This document shows, one piece after another, positions 9,602 through 18,502 of a stretch of DNA of 64,000 nt. Under the pieces are notes generated by a model. The model was not told where the DNA came from and did no database searches. It saw only the letters and a program-made list of their open reading frames with translations. Source of the stretch: Bin80 sp026708685. Lineage in GTDB: Bacteria > Bacteroidota > Rhodothermia > Rhodothermales > Bin80. Each line of letters begins with the position of its first letter. Positions within the stretch are counted from its first letter, which is position 1. The position numbers and the translations under genes were made by a program. The stretch is taken from the NCBI GenBank assembly GCA_965200955.1, contig OZ241742.1, forward strand, positions 1,860,001 to 1,924,000. Direction: 5' to 3'.

Positions 9602-10609
9602 TTATAAAAAGAATCGTAGAGCAATCATATGCATCCCTCCAGTGGCATAGGGTTCAAGTACAAACGTGTAGGCGACTTGGGTGATGAGCAGACCAAGGCT
9701 TTGTTGGATCATGAATCCTGCACTTGGACGGGGGCCGCCGTTTGAAAATTCTTCCAGTCTGGCCATGCCGCCACGAAGGACAAGCGAAGGGACCAGTGTA
9801 TACTCTGCACCAAGCTTGAAATGACTGCGATGAAGCGTAAACTCGCGGGATTGAAAAATCTGTCGGGGTACATTGCCAGAGAAGATTACCATTGGATCAA
9901 GTATAGTACGATCCGAAAAGCTGGATTCATATTCACCAAGGAGGAGGAGTTGATTGTCAAGCAACTTCCAAGATACTCCTGCACGTAAGCGGGTAGGAAA
10001 TGTATCCAAGACACCCTGTCCATCATCACTCAGTGCATCCCAGTCATATCTTGCCAGTAAGTCATCAACCACCACACCAACATGTACCGATGGATGTACA
10101 TACATACCGATACCAATATCAAGGCCAAAGGCTTGTGTTGCTGAAAGATCTTCATGCAAATCGTTACGAAACAGTTGCAATCCAATTCCAATGGAGGCTC
10201 TCGTGCCAATTCGTACACCGAAGGCGGCAAAGAACGCATATTCGTTGGTGGATCCCATACCGGTATGATAGCCACTGGAATTGCGCTGGTCAATCTGGCG
10301 GACACCCGTATGAACGAGCCCAGCGGCAATCCCGGCTAATGGTCGGAGTGGCGTTCTCAGTTCAACAAATTGAATCTGTCGGTCATGGGTCATCAATGCA
10401 GCACTCAATCCAAGGCTTTGATTGGGAATATACGGAGCAAGGGCGGGATTATAGAAGGGACTCGCCAATCCAGATGCGTCTCCAGCGAGTGCATTGCCGA
10501 CGGCAATGCCCCGACCTCCAAACCCCATCCGTCCAATCTGACCGGCGGTTTGGGCCCATGTAATCGAAGGTAGTAGCAATAAAAAACACAGAATTGCACA
10601 ACGGTTCAT
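9602..10609 (-). CDS. PorV-superfamily outer-membrane protein
   Basis: A 335-residue predicted beta-barrel. It has a signal peptide of ~20 residues ending 'SITWAQ' and then 'GRMGFGGRGIAVGNALAGDASGLA' split around 'FYNPALAPY', the same glycine-rich entry and 'NPA' motif as PorV/FadL-like barrels. ATG 10609 is preferred; a GTG two codons upstream would overlap the preceding stop. It is third in the four-gene operon and lies two bases before the PorV-like gene. The two barrel proteins are only distantly alike, so they may be partners rather than duplicates. Confidence 0.75.
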   Translation of the reverse strand: MNRCAILCFLLLLPSITWAQTAGQIGRMGFGGRGIAVGNALAGDASGLASPFYNPALAPYIPNQSLGLSAALMTHDRQIQFVELRTPLRPLAGIAAGLVHTGVRQIDQRNSSGYHTGMGSTNEYAFFAAFGVRIGTRASIGIGLQLFRNDLHEDLSATQAFGLDIGIGMYVHPSVHVGVVVDDLLARYDWDALSDDGQGVLDTFPTRLRAGVSWKLLDNQLLLLGEYESSFSDRTILDPMVIFSGNVPRQIFQSREFTLHRSHFKLGAEYTLVPSLVLRGGMARLEEFSNGGPRPSAGFMIQQSLGLLITQVAYTFVLEPYATGGMHMIALRFFL

Positions 10610-10611
10610 GG

Positions 10612-12201
10612 TCACTCAGCAATTAGGATTTTCCCCCAGAAGGTGCCTTCACTGGAGTTGATGGCATAGAAGTAAGGGCCATTGGCAAGTCGTGCTCCCC
10701 GCTCGTCGGTTCCATCCCATGGAATTTCGTTGGGGCCTTGAGCACCAGTGAGCGAGGAAAATTCTCGGACAAGGGTCATCCCAAAGTCAAAGATTCGTAG
10801 GACAGTCGACTGAGATTCTGTCAAATCGTACCGTATTCGAATTAATCGATCGGTGGCAGGAGAGAATGGATTTGGATAGGCGTAGGTCGATACTTCTGGA
10901 ACGCGGTCTGGAGGTATAATGGAGGCCAGTCCAGATGGGGAAAGGGGAATATTCGTCCGATAGATTTCCCAGGACATTCCCTGATCCATACTCTTTAACA
11001 ACCCATCTTGCGTTCCAAGCCAAAGTGCATGGTCGGTCACTTCTACGGAATAGACGGATGTACCTTCGCGAGTACTTCTTGACGGGTCATTCTGGTCAAC
11101 AAAGTTGTTTTGAGCAATAAAAGAAATTCCGTCATCGGTAGATCGATATAATCCTTGATCACATGCGACATAGATGTTGGTTTGATCAAATGCAAAATCA
11201 AAGCACTGCACTCCATGCAGGGTGGTTTCAAAGGTCATCCCTACATCGCGGGTTACGGTGACTCCGTATCTTTGATTTCGACCGACCGCTGGCCAGTTGG
11301 CAGCCCAGATTGCGGGTGGAAGAGTACCCCGCGGTTGCTCCTCAACAGAAATGATCCAGTTACCAATTAATCCATCCTGACTAGTGTAATGATTCCATCG
11401 GGTTCCGCCATCCTCTGATCGATTCAGTCCTCCTGCCGTCCCTACCCAAACGATGCCATCTTGATCAACCAGTACCGAGAATGCCTGAAAATTCAAACCT
11501 CTAAACAGGGATTCAGGAATCCCAACAGGCTGCACAAAAAAAGGAAACTCATAGCCAAGTTCTGGTGCAAGATAGGAGGTAGTATCAGGGGGAAGAACAA
11601 TGCGTTCCCATGTTTGGCCAAAATCTCTGCTTCGGCGGATTCCAGCCAACTGACCGGCGACCCATACCGTTCCAGAATCAGGATCATGATCAATATCCCA
11701 TGGGGGGCTCTGGGGTAGAACGGTCACGGGTAAGGTAGGCAGTGTGACAGATCCGTAGGTAATCAAGGAATCGTCTGGATGATCTATGAGTCCAGTGACT
11801 CCTGATGATTGACCAGATGGGGGAGTGGCAGAATGAAAGATCCAAGAATTCCCGCCATCGGATGAGTACAAGAGCCCGCGCGGTTCATTGATCGTTTGAG
11901 ACTCTCTGTTGCCGACTGTAGAACTATATTGATTCCCAATTCCTACCCAGATCGTTTGGTCTCGCACGCTGAGGGAATAGACGGAATTAACGAATCCCTG
12001 TAGCGGTTCAACATTCGCAGCTTGCCATGTTTCTCCTTGATCATGAGATACATTGAGGTAGGGACCAGCCCATATGGATCCACCAGAAGATCCAAGATTC
12101 GTGATGCTATTGGATAGTATACTTGGAGAATGCACCAAATCCTGTCCCTGCACTGAAATGGTAAGAAAGATCATCCCTAAAGTGAGAACGCTACGAATCA
12201 T
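10612..12201 (-). CDS. Exported beta-propeller (BNR/sortilin-like) with FlgD-like C-terminal domain
   Basis: A 529-residue secreted protein. A signal peptide (1-19, '..ISVQGQ') is followed by repeated BNR/Asp-box motifs such as 'SHDQGETWQ', 'SSDGGNSW', 'SRDFGQTWE', 'SEDGGTRWN', 'STDDGISF' and 'SMDQGMSWE', indicating a beta-propeller like that in sortilin or sialidases. The sialidase active-site residues are not evident, so an enzyme role is not supported. Residues ~435-529 ('YPNPFSP', 'WDGTDERGARLANGPYFY') are a FlgD-type Ig/type-IX sorting-like domain. Its start overlaps the upstream lipoprotein stop as ATGA, so translation is probably coupled. Confidence 0.85.
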   Translation of the reverse strand: MIRSVLTLGMIFLTISVQGQDLVHSPSILSNSITNLGSSGGSIWAGPYLNVSHDQGETWQAANVEPLQGFVNSVYSLSVRDQTIWVGIGNQYSSTVGNRESQTINEPRGLLYSSDGGNSWIFHSATPPSGQSSGVTGLIDHPDDSLITYGSVTLPTLPVTVLPQSPPWDIDHDPDSGTVWVAGQLAGIRRSRDFGQTWERIVLPPDTTSYLAPELGYEFPFFVQPVGIPESLFRGLNFQAFSVLVDQDGIVWVGTAGGLNRSEDGGTRWNHYTSQDGLIGNWIISVEEQPRGTLPPAIWAANWPAVGRNQRYGVTVTRDVGMTFETTLHGVQCFDFAFDQTNIYVACDQGLYRSTDDGISFIAQNNFVDQNDPSRSTREGTSVYSVEVTDHALWLGTQDGLLKSMDQGMSWEIYRTNIPLSPSGLASIIPPDRVPEVSTYAYPNPFSPATDRLIRIRYDLTESQSTVLRIFDFGMTLVREFSSLTGAQGPNEIPWDGTDERGARLANGPYFYAINSSEGTFWGKILIAE

Positions 12202-13031
12202 TGGGTCAGCTCCAGAGTGTGTTTGACATGTGCACTACGAAGTCCAGATCGGTCCACCGCCTCAAAGACAAAGGTATTGAGTCCAAGAGCATTGCCTGCA
12301 AGAATGAAGATGGTTCGTGAATAGATGCCATCTCTGGCCAGCTCATCACCACTGTCGGGGCTATTGCCGCAAGGGTGCTGGTTGCCATCATCACACATGA
12401 TGAATCTCTCTGAAGGCCGTGCTTCGTTCCAGAACTCAACAGATTCCAGGTCATTGAGTCCATCGGGGTCAGAGACTTCTGCTGCTATGGTCAGCCTACG
12501 CGGGGGCTGGCCTGGGGAGGGACGTTGAAATGTTTCAGGGACGATCAATTTCTCTATGACTGGAGGAGATTGAGGTTCAAAGAATCGTGCATATTCCAAA
12601 GAGGTTCTGGCTTGGCCTCCAAGCCGTTGATGATGGTCAGTGACATAGATCAGTACAGGATAGGATTGAACCTCAAAAGCACTAATGGCAAAGTTTACTC
12701 TGGCGGTAAAGCGGCCATTTTGAACATAGGCAAGGCTGCCACTACGGATAGGCTGTCCAAGTGTATCTGGAGACAAAATCGCGTAGGAAACCAAGGGAAC
12801 CTCCGTTCCATAGGTTTGAACCTGTGCATTGATGCTCAAGGAGACCCTTACACTGTCGCCATCAATGGCAGATTCATCCAGTAGAGCATAAATCACACGT
12901 TGTGGAGAGATTGAAAACTGTTCAATCAAGGGGGCTCCTTCCAATGGATCGGGTGAGGATTGTTGTACTGAATCACAAGCACTCAGGAAGGCAATCAGAA
13001 GCAGGGATGTACTGAATAAGGAGCGGTTCAA
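12198..13031 (-). CDS. Lipoprotein with Ig-like domains, first gene of the exported-protein operon
   Basis: A 277-residue protein. A lipoprotein signal ends in the lipobox LSAC (Cys19), so it should be anchored in the inner leaflet of the outer membrane or on the surface. The body contains two beta-rich segments; the second ('VSDPDGLNDLESVEF..', then 'DDG' and 'DELARDGIYSRTI') looks like the Ig-type/choice-of-anchor modules found in Bacteroidota exported proteins. The start is TTG at 13031: no in-frame ATG exists nearby, and this start yields the complete signal sequence. It leads the operon lipoprotein, propeller, barrel, PorV-like protein. Confidence 0.75.
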   Translation of the reverse strand: MNRSLFSTSLLLIAFLSACDSVQQSSPDPLEGAPLIEQFSISPQRVIYALLDESAIDGDSVRVSLSINAQVQTYGTEVPLVSYAILSPDTLGQPIRSGSLAYVQNGRFTARVNFAISAFEVQSYPVLIYVTDHHQRLGGQARTSLEYARFFEPQSPPVIEKLIVPETFQRPSPGQPPRRLTIAAEVSDPDGLNDLESVEFWNEARPSERFIMCDDGNQHPCGNSPDSGDELARDGIYSRTIFILAGNALGLNTFVFEAVDRSGLRSAHVKHTLELTQ

Positions 13032-13484
13032 AATGATTTTTTCTCCATCAAGAGATTGTGGGGATCTTGTAGGACATCACGTTAAGCGGTGGCAGTACAT
13101 CCGAGATGTCATCTGTCTCAACCAAGTGTCATCGTATGGAATCATCGGCCAAAGGGATGCACGATATGGACATCACCTGTTCGTAGAGATTGTTGTGGTT
13201 GAGTGAGGATGCGGTCAGCATTTTTCATTTCCCGTTTGACGATGACCATGAAAGTTAGTTCCTTGAATTTCAAAAAATCAGTCAGATGATGATCACGCAG
13301 ATTGTCTTTGACCTGTGATCATTTCTACATGAACAACTCCAAGATCTGCATTAACAATTGCATCAAATGAGTGTTGATGGCGATGAAAGCCTAAGATGGA
13401 GTGAACCATCGTTGAAGAAAAAATCGCAATGAATGTGATGATCCGTAAAACACCAGGATTGTGCATATAGCGGAGTGTTAACGT
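13032..13484. other. Gene-free stretch with one perfect inverted repeat
   Basis: About 450 bases upstream of the lipoprotein operon and downstream of the protease gene. No convincing gene is present. It holds a perfect 8-base inverted repeat (ATGATCAC ... GTGATCAT, 13289-13296 and 13315-13322) with an 18-base spacer. This could be an operator or a hairpin, but its significance is weak. Confidence 0.4.
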
Positions 13485-14705
13485 TTATACACTATAAAAT
13501 GGTTTGATACTGAAGCACAGCAGGAAGATACACAGTGTTAGGTAGCCGATGACTCTGCGTCTGCGTCCAATGGGTTTGCTCAGTGGGACCGGCGGATGAT
13601 CTACCTTCACGAGAAAGATCAATAGAAAACACCAAGGAAGCCATCCAAAGTACGCAAACCATCCAAAAGCATCGGGTAAAAGCGATATGAATGATGCCAG
13701 AACTAAAATCGTGAGCATCATTTTCCACCATAGATCTTTGAAGGCCTTGATGGTACAGATCGTAAGAAGGGAAGCGATCGTGATCCATACACCAATGGTC
13801 CCCAGAAACTCGCCACCCATGACGGGGATCAGGATCTGTGGAAGCGTCAACGCTGCTCCTGATGCCATGGATGTAAGCATCGCAAAAATGAAGGAACGAG
13901 AAATTCGGGCATGCCATTTTGGTCCAAAAAGGGCATAGATGATATGACCGCCATCAAGTTGGCCGACCGGCATCAGGTTCAGTGCAGTAAAGAAAAGCCC
14001 CAGCCAAACCGCAAAGAGTAGGGGGTAATGATACATTTCATACAGAGGTGGTACATCTGGAACGATCATAGAAAGCACCCAGTACAGTGGAGTAGAACCT
14101 AAGGTAAGGCGACTTCCAGGGGGGGCATCCGAGATGGGGGTATCTGGGAACTGGCCAGTCAACCGTATGTATTCTTTAATGGAATAATGTCCATCTACAC
14201 CAAACAGATACTCTGGGGAGGGCAGGCTTATCATCGCAGCAATCAGCATCACCACGACCAAGATGAAACCGGCAATTGGCCCAGAAGCACCTAGATCAAA
14301 GAGCTTCGTCAAATTTGAGATAGGTTGACGAATGGTAATGACGGCTCCCAGAGTCCCTATTCCGATCAGTGGAGCTGGGATGAAATAAGGAAGGGACGTT
14401 TTTATCTGATGCAATCGCCCAGCGATATAATGACCAAATTCATGTACGGTCAAAAACGCGATCAGTGCCCCGCCAAATGTGAATGCATCTGCGAAAAAAA
14501 TGCTACTCAATGGGAATCCTGCAACGGTCAAAACCACATCGCCTGCTTCCCATGCGAGGGTCCGACCTATAAATAAGATGGCACCTGTAAGGGCGGTAGA
14601 TAAAAGCGTGACAAGAAATAACCCGGCATGCAGTAGGTAGCGGTCACGGGATGGAGATTCAGATGCCGGCAAGACAGAGCAGAGGGAAAGGTGGACTCCG
14701 TTCAA
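13485..14705 (-). CDS. Site-2-protease-family (M50) membrane metalloprotease
   Basis: A 406-residue polytopic membrane protein with the zinc-protease motif HEFGH (His88, Glu89, His92) and the second site 'NLMPVGQLDGG' (Asp251) in a later membrane segment. This is the arrangement of site-2 proteases that cleave substrates within the membrane, often anti-sigma factors or signal-peptide remnants. No PDZ domain is visible between the two motifs. The residues after Asp251 include further hydrophobic segments. The start is uncertain: a TGA lies directly upstream of the TTG at 14705, and an ATG seven codons before that TGA is out of use. The aminotransferase gene ends 20 bases upstream, so the two may be cotranscribed. 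Confidence 0.85.
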   Translation of the reverse strand: MNGVHLSLCSVLPASESPSRDRYLLHAGLFLVTLLSTALTGAILFIGRTLAWEAGDVVLTVAGFPLSSIFFADAFTFGGALIAFLTVHEFGHYIAGRLHQIKTSLPYFIPAPLIGIGTLGAVITIRQPISNLTKLFDLGASGPIAGFILVVVMLIAAMISLPSPEYLFGVDGHYSIKEYIRLTGQFPDTPISDAPPGSRLTLGSTPLYWVLSMIVPDVPPLYEMYHYPLLFAVWLGLFFTALNLMPVGQLDGGHIIYALFGPKWHARISRSFIFAMLTSMASGAALTLPQILIPVMGGEFLGTIGVWITIASLLTICTIKAFKDLWWKMMLTILVLASFISLLPDAFGWFAYFGWLPWCFLLIFLVKVDHPPVPLSKPIGRRRRVIGYLTLCIFLLCFSIKPFYSV

Positions 14706-14725
14706 TCAGGAAAGGCGGAAAATGT

Positions 14726-15931
14726 TCATGGGTGAGTGAGTTGGGTTAGTCCCACTTCAATACGGTCCAATGCGATTGTGAGATCATCCATGGACGAGGC
14801 ATACGAGATTCGAATTCCATTCGGATCGCCAAACGCTGCACCGGGCACCAGAGCAACCAGATGTTCTTCCAAAAGATAAAAACAGAGGTCATTACTGGAA
14901 TGAATTTCACGGCCAGACGGTGCGACCGTCCCATAAAAATCGTTTACTTGCGGAAACAGGTAGAATGCCCCTTCTGGTTTTGGTACCTTCACACCGGAGA
15001 TTGCATTCAGGCGTTCAAGTACATAGTCACGGCGTTGCCGAAATGCTTTGACCATCAATCGAATAGGTTCTTGATCCATATTCAGGGCTACAATACCAGC
15101 TCGTTGAGCAATACTACTTGGGGCTGAGGTGAGTTGTCCCTGTAACTTGGATGCTTGCTTAATCATCTCCATAGGACCAGCCATATAGCCAAGACGCCAA
15201 CCCGTCATTGCAAAGCATTTTGAGAATCCGTTGATGGTAATCGTGCGATGGAGCATATCAGGCTGTGATGCAATCGGCACATGAGTCGCATCATAAATGA
15301 CATGTTCATAGATTTCATCAGAAATCACCACAATCTTTTCATTCTTCTGTAACACTTCAACCAGTTCGCCGAGTTCTTTTTCGGTATACACTGACCCAGT
15401 GGGATTAGAAGGAGAGCACAAAATCAGCACTCGTGTCTGGGGATTGATGGCATCTTCAAGCAGTTGAGGGGTCAAACGATAATGGGTATCGGCAGTGGTT
15501 GGAACGATGACAGGAGTTGCTCCGGCAAAGCGTGTCATTTCGGGATAACTGACCCAGTAGGGGGCAGGAATGAGGACTTCATCACCTTCGGAGGCTAAGG
15601 TAGCCACAGCCATTGCGACCGATTGTTTTGCTCCATTGGAGCATAGGATTTGTTCAGGCGTGAACTGAAGGTTGTTTTCGCGGGCAAATTTTGCACTGAT
15701 GGCTTCGCGAAGCTCGGGCATCCCGGGATTTTGTGTATATCGGGTGAACCCCTCTTGTATCGCTTCAATTCCAGCTTTCGCAATTGCCTCTGGAGTATTA
15801 AAATCTGGTTCACCTGCACTGAGTGCGATGACATCGGCTCCTTCCCGCTTTAGTTTTTTGGCTCGCCCCGCCATGGCGAGGGTAGCAGATGGTTGCATAG
15901 ATGCAACTCGAGGATTAAATGAAGTGTACAT
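14726..15931 (-). CDS. PLP-dependent class I/II aminotransferase, aspartate aminotransferase type
   Basis: A 401-residue fold-type-I aminotransferase of the bacterial AspB/AspC-Ib group. It transfers the amino group of aspartate (or related amino acids) to 2-oxoglutarate. Seen are 'SAGEPDFNTP' near the N-terminus, 'SPSNPTGSVY' (family NPTG), 'SDEIYEH' and the PLP-binding lysine in 'NGFSKCFAMTGWRLGY' (Lys238). Start ATG 15931 gives 'MYTSFNPRVASMQPSAT', which fits the family; a TTG eight codons upstream is not needed. Related enzymes may also act on prephenate, so exact specificity is open. Confidence 0.9.
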   Translation of the reverse strand: MYTSFNPRVASMQPSATLAMAGRAKKLKREGADVIALSAGEPDFNTPEAIAKAGIEAIQEGFTRYTQNPGMPELREAISAKFARENNLQFTPEQILCSNGAKQSVAMAVATLASEGDEVLIPAPYWVSYPEMTRFAGATPVIVPTTADTHYRLTPQLLEDAINPQTRVLILCSPSNPTGSVYTEKELGELVEVLQKNEKIVVISDEIYEHVIYDATHVPIASQPDMLHRTITINGFSKCFAMTGWRLGYMAGPMEMIKQASKLQGQLTSAPSSIAQRAGIVALNMDQEPIRLMVKAFRQRRDYVLERLNAISGVKVPKPEGAFYLFPQVNDFYGTVAPSGREIHSSNDLCFYLLEEHLVALVPGAAFGDPNGIRISYASSMDDLTIALDRIEVGLTQLTHP

Positions 15932-16564
15932 GGAATGTATGATTTTTAGTGTCAAACGATTTGATCATCATTTTGAGCCATTGCAGTAAAGTATTCATGC
16001 AGTTTTATGAAGGTGAGCAAATGATTCTGATAGTACTCTAATTGCAGGCGAGGGCCTTGATTTCTGCGGGAATTCTTCAAATTGCAAACTTGGGATAGGA
16101 GATTACAATAGGTGATTGTCCGAAATTCAAGGGGTGTGGGAACAAAAATCCTGATCTTTGATAAAATGATTGCAGAAAAGCCTTTGTTTAGTCATGGTTT
16201 TATTGTGCATTTATTGTTATACTCATAGCGAGATATACAGGCACAGAAAGGATCGGTAAAACATTCCGTATAGGAGTATGATAGGTCGAATCTTGAAGAT
16301 GTTCTCCGACAGTGACACAGCGAGAAGTGGTTTGACACCTACACTTAAGAGGCATGCCTACATACCCGATTTTCATTAGACCTATGGATTATTCCTTGAT
16401 GTCTTGTATTTTCTTGATTCCACTCATCGTATAGAGGTGCACCACTGAAATGGAATTGTCTTGGCTGTTTTTGAAGCACTACCTCTGCGACACATCCCAT
16501 CAAGTGTTGATCAGTAGGCACATACAGAACTATGTAAACGAGTCTGTAGGTCAATTAAGCTCCT
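15932..16564. other. Gene-free stretch upstream of the restriction-modification locus
   Basis: About 630 bases with no gene I can support. A 69-codon minus-strand frame at 16345-16554 has no recognisable features. The region separates housekeeping genes from the restriction-modification genes and may be a boundary of transferred DNA, but I see no attachment-site repeat. Confidence 0.4.
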
Positions 16565-16590
16565 CTACCCGAATAGGATTGATCGGGTAG
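16565..16590. promoter_or_regulatory. Perfect hairpin upstream of the methyltransferase gene
   Basis: CTACCCGA (16565-16572) and TCGGGTAG (16583-16590) form a perfect 8-base stem with a 10-base loop, about 80 bases upstream of the methyltransferase ATG. A T run follows 15 bases later, too far for a typical terminator. It could be an operator or leader structure controlling the restriction-modification genes; this is inference. Confidence 0.35.
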
Positions 16591-16669
16591 TGCACATCGT
16601 GAAGGTTTTTTTGACGATAGATAGCATCCATGTGAGTTGCATGCAACCCTAATTAGATTCTACTGTGGT

Positions 16670-17661
16670 ATGAAGATGCCTATCGCTGAACCGACTCATC
16701 ACTCACTTGAACCGTCAACGGTGCGTGGTAGAACTACGGTTGCAAAACATACGATTGAGAACAAAATTCTACTTGGCGATTCTCGTGAAGTTATGAAGAG
16801 GATTCCCGCTCAGTCAGTGGATCTATCGCTTTGGTCTCCACCCTATTTTGTAGGAAAATCGTACGAGTGTAACCTCGGATTTGAAGATTGGAAATCGTTG
16901 ATCAAATCTGTCATTGGCGAACATGCTCGGGTGTTAAAACCTGGGGATTTCTGGCCGTAAATATCGGTGATATTCTCTGTTTTTCTGATCCTGACATGCC
17001 ACGATTTCAAGCCGAAAATGTGAGGGGCAAGAGAAATCGTGTTACGATTGAAGAAGTACTTTCCATGCGTCAAAAATTCCCCGATGCCAATCGCTATCAG
17101 TTGGCTGAGTTATTGGGTTGTAGCGAACAGACCGTTCAGCGCAGGATCGAAGGCAACAATGTTCGTGGAGGTAAACAGCGTTCATCAACAAAGGTGAAGC
17201 TTACGGGGTGTATGGTTGCTGATTGGGCTGAAACGTCAGGTTTATATTTGTATGATCACCGAATTTGGCACAAGGATCCTACATGGCAAAATAGCCAGTG
17301 GCACTCTAACAGCTACCGTGCTGTTGATGAGTTTGAACATATTTATATTTTTTGGTGTCCGGGTGTTATTGAGTATGATAGAGCTCGTTTGGAAAAACAT
17401 GAATGGTCAGAATGGGGATCTAGAGGGGTTTGGCAGATACGTTCTGTAAGAAAAAATGGACGACATGAGGCAGAGTTTCCCGAAGAATTAGCTCGGCGAG
17501 TGATCAAATTGTTCTCTCCATGCGAAGGTTTAGTGCTTGATCCTTTTGTTGGCACGGGTACAACAACATATGTTGCTAAGAAATTGGGACGTAAATGGCT
17601 CGGCATTGATATGGTCCCTGAATACGTTGAAATGGCAAAATTACGAACAAATGACTCTTGA
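16670..17661 (+). pseudogene. Beta-class DNA methyltransferase (SPPY type) with a one-base frameshift
   Basis: Two overlapping frames together encode one ~330-residue N4-cytosine/N6-adenine methyltransferase. The first frame carries 'LLGDSRE' and motif IV SPPY (residues 56-59) and stops at 16960. The second continues from 'FLAVNIGDI' to motif I 'DPFVGTGTT' (291-299) and 'LGIDMVPEY'. The frames join if one G is added to the GGGG run at ~16943-16946, making 'KPGGFLAV'. Motif order IV then I marks the beta class, and SPPY favours N4-methylcytosine. Residues ~125-160 ('RYQLAELLGCSEQTVQRRI') look like a helix-turn-helix inside the presumed target-recognition region. The gene overlaps the downstream endonuclease by 11 bases. 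Because the endonuclease is intact, a sequence error or recoding is as likely as true loss. Confidence 0.85.
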
Positions 17662-18310
17662 TGAATTGGAGATATTAGAACGTACGACTTTTGAAATGGT
17701 TGTGCAAGCCATAACAGATTATGTACAAGAATCCGTCGTGATATTTCGTGAAGAACGAGACATGTCAGGTGATATTGCTCAGGATGTTATGCGTGAGGCT
17801 CTTGAAGAAATGGGATTGCCTGGCATTCGGGAAAGGCTCTATGGGAAAGTGGATTACAAGAAAGCCATCTATGTTTTTCTTCCTCACCCACAGCCAGTAG
17901 CTTTAATGCTTGATGCAAAAGCCGAGAAGGGAAACTCATCTGCTACAATTCAAATGTCTCAAACGTCAATGCACATAAGATTCCTTGATAATAGGGGTGA
18001 AATTGTCAATGAACATGGGAGATTATCAAGTACAATGATTAGAAATAACCGTGAATTTCAAGTGGTCACAATTATTGCTAAATATGTATATGAAGATAGG
18101 TCAGATGGTGGATATAATCTTATAAAAATCATCATGTCTTGTATTCCTAATGGAAAATTGCAGGAGCGCTATAATCCTTCACCAGATCTGACTATTTGGG
18201 CAGCTGGTAGGCATTCTTCTAAACACGGAGAAGATTTTAGAGTGCGATTGAACTTCAATAAGTTGCAGGCAATGGCAAGTTGGCGCGTACGTTATCTCGA
18301 ATTTGTTTAA
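17651..18310 (+). CDS. SfiI-like type II restriction endonuclease
   Basis: A 219-residue protein. From memory of the SfiI sequence I see matching blocks in the same order: 'LDELEILERTTFEMVVQAI' at the start, 'GKVDYKKA' (Asp68), 'LMLDAKAEK' (Asp88-Ala-Lys90), 'QTSM', 'LQERYNPSPD' and 'AAGRHSSKHGE'. In SfiI the catalytic residues are an Asp in 'IDYK' and the Asp and Lys in 'VDAK', so the PD-(D/E)XK-type site is conserved here. SfiI is a tetramer that cuts GGCCNNNNNGGCC after binding two sites. The target of this protein is unknown, and it is ~50 residues shorter than SfiI. ATG 17651 overlaps the methyltransferase end, as expected for a restriction-modification pair. Confidence 0.8.
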   Translation: MTLDELEILERTTFEMVVQAITDYVQESVVIFREERDMSGDIAQDVMREALEEMGLPGIRERLYGKVDYKKAIYVFLPHPQPVALMLDAKAEKGNSSATIQMSQTSMHIRFLDNRGEIVNEHGRLSSTMIRNNREFQVVTIIAKYVYEDRSDGGYNLIKIIMSCIPNGKLQERYNPSPDLTIWAAGRHSSKHGEDFRVRLNFNKLQAMASWRVRYLEFV

Positions 18311-18502
18311 TACAACCTTCGCCACGAATTACGGATTAACGAAACCATTCATCGGAATTGGTACTGTAAGCCAGTCCTACTTTACAGGTATGTTGTCAAG
18401 TTTTCTGCTCACGAATTGATTCCAAGAAAGTAATGTCCCAAGATTGCATTCTTGGTCTTTTTCTCTATGAAATTCCAAACTTCTCGCATAGACAACGAAA
18501 AA

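Noticed and set aside
13289..13322. ATGATCAC/GTGATCAT inverted repeat as a defined operator
   Set aside because: An eight-base repeat with an 18-base spacer is expected by chance in a window of this size; it is mentioned only as part of the gene-free stretch.
16345..16554. 69-codon minus-strand frame upstream of the restriction-modification locus
   Set aside because: No recognisable motif, no neighbour coupling and a chance-length frame.
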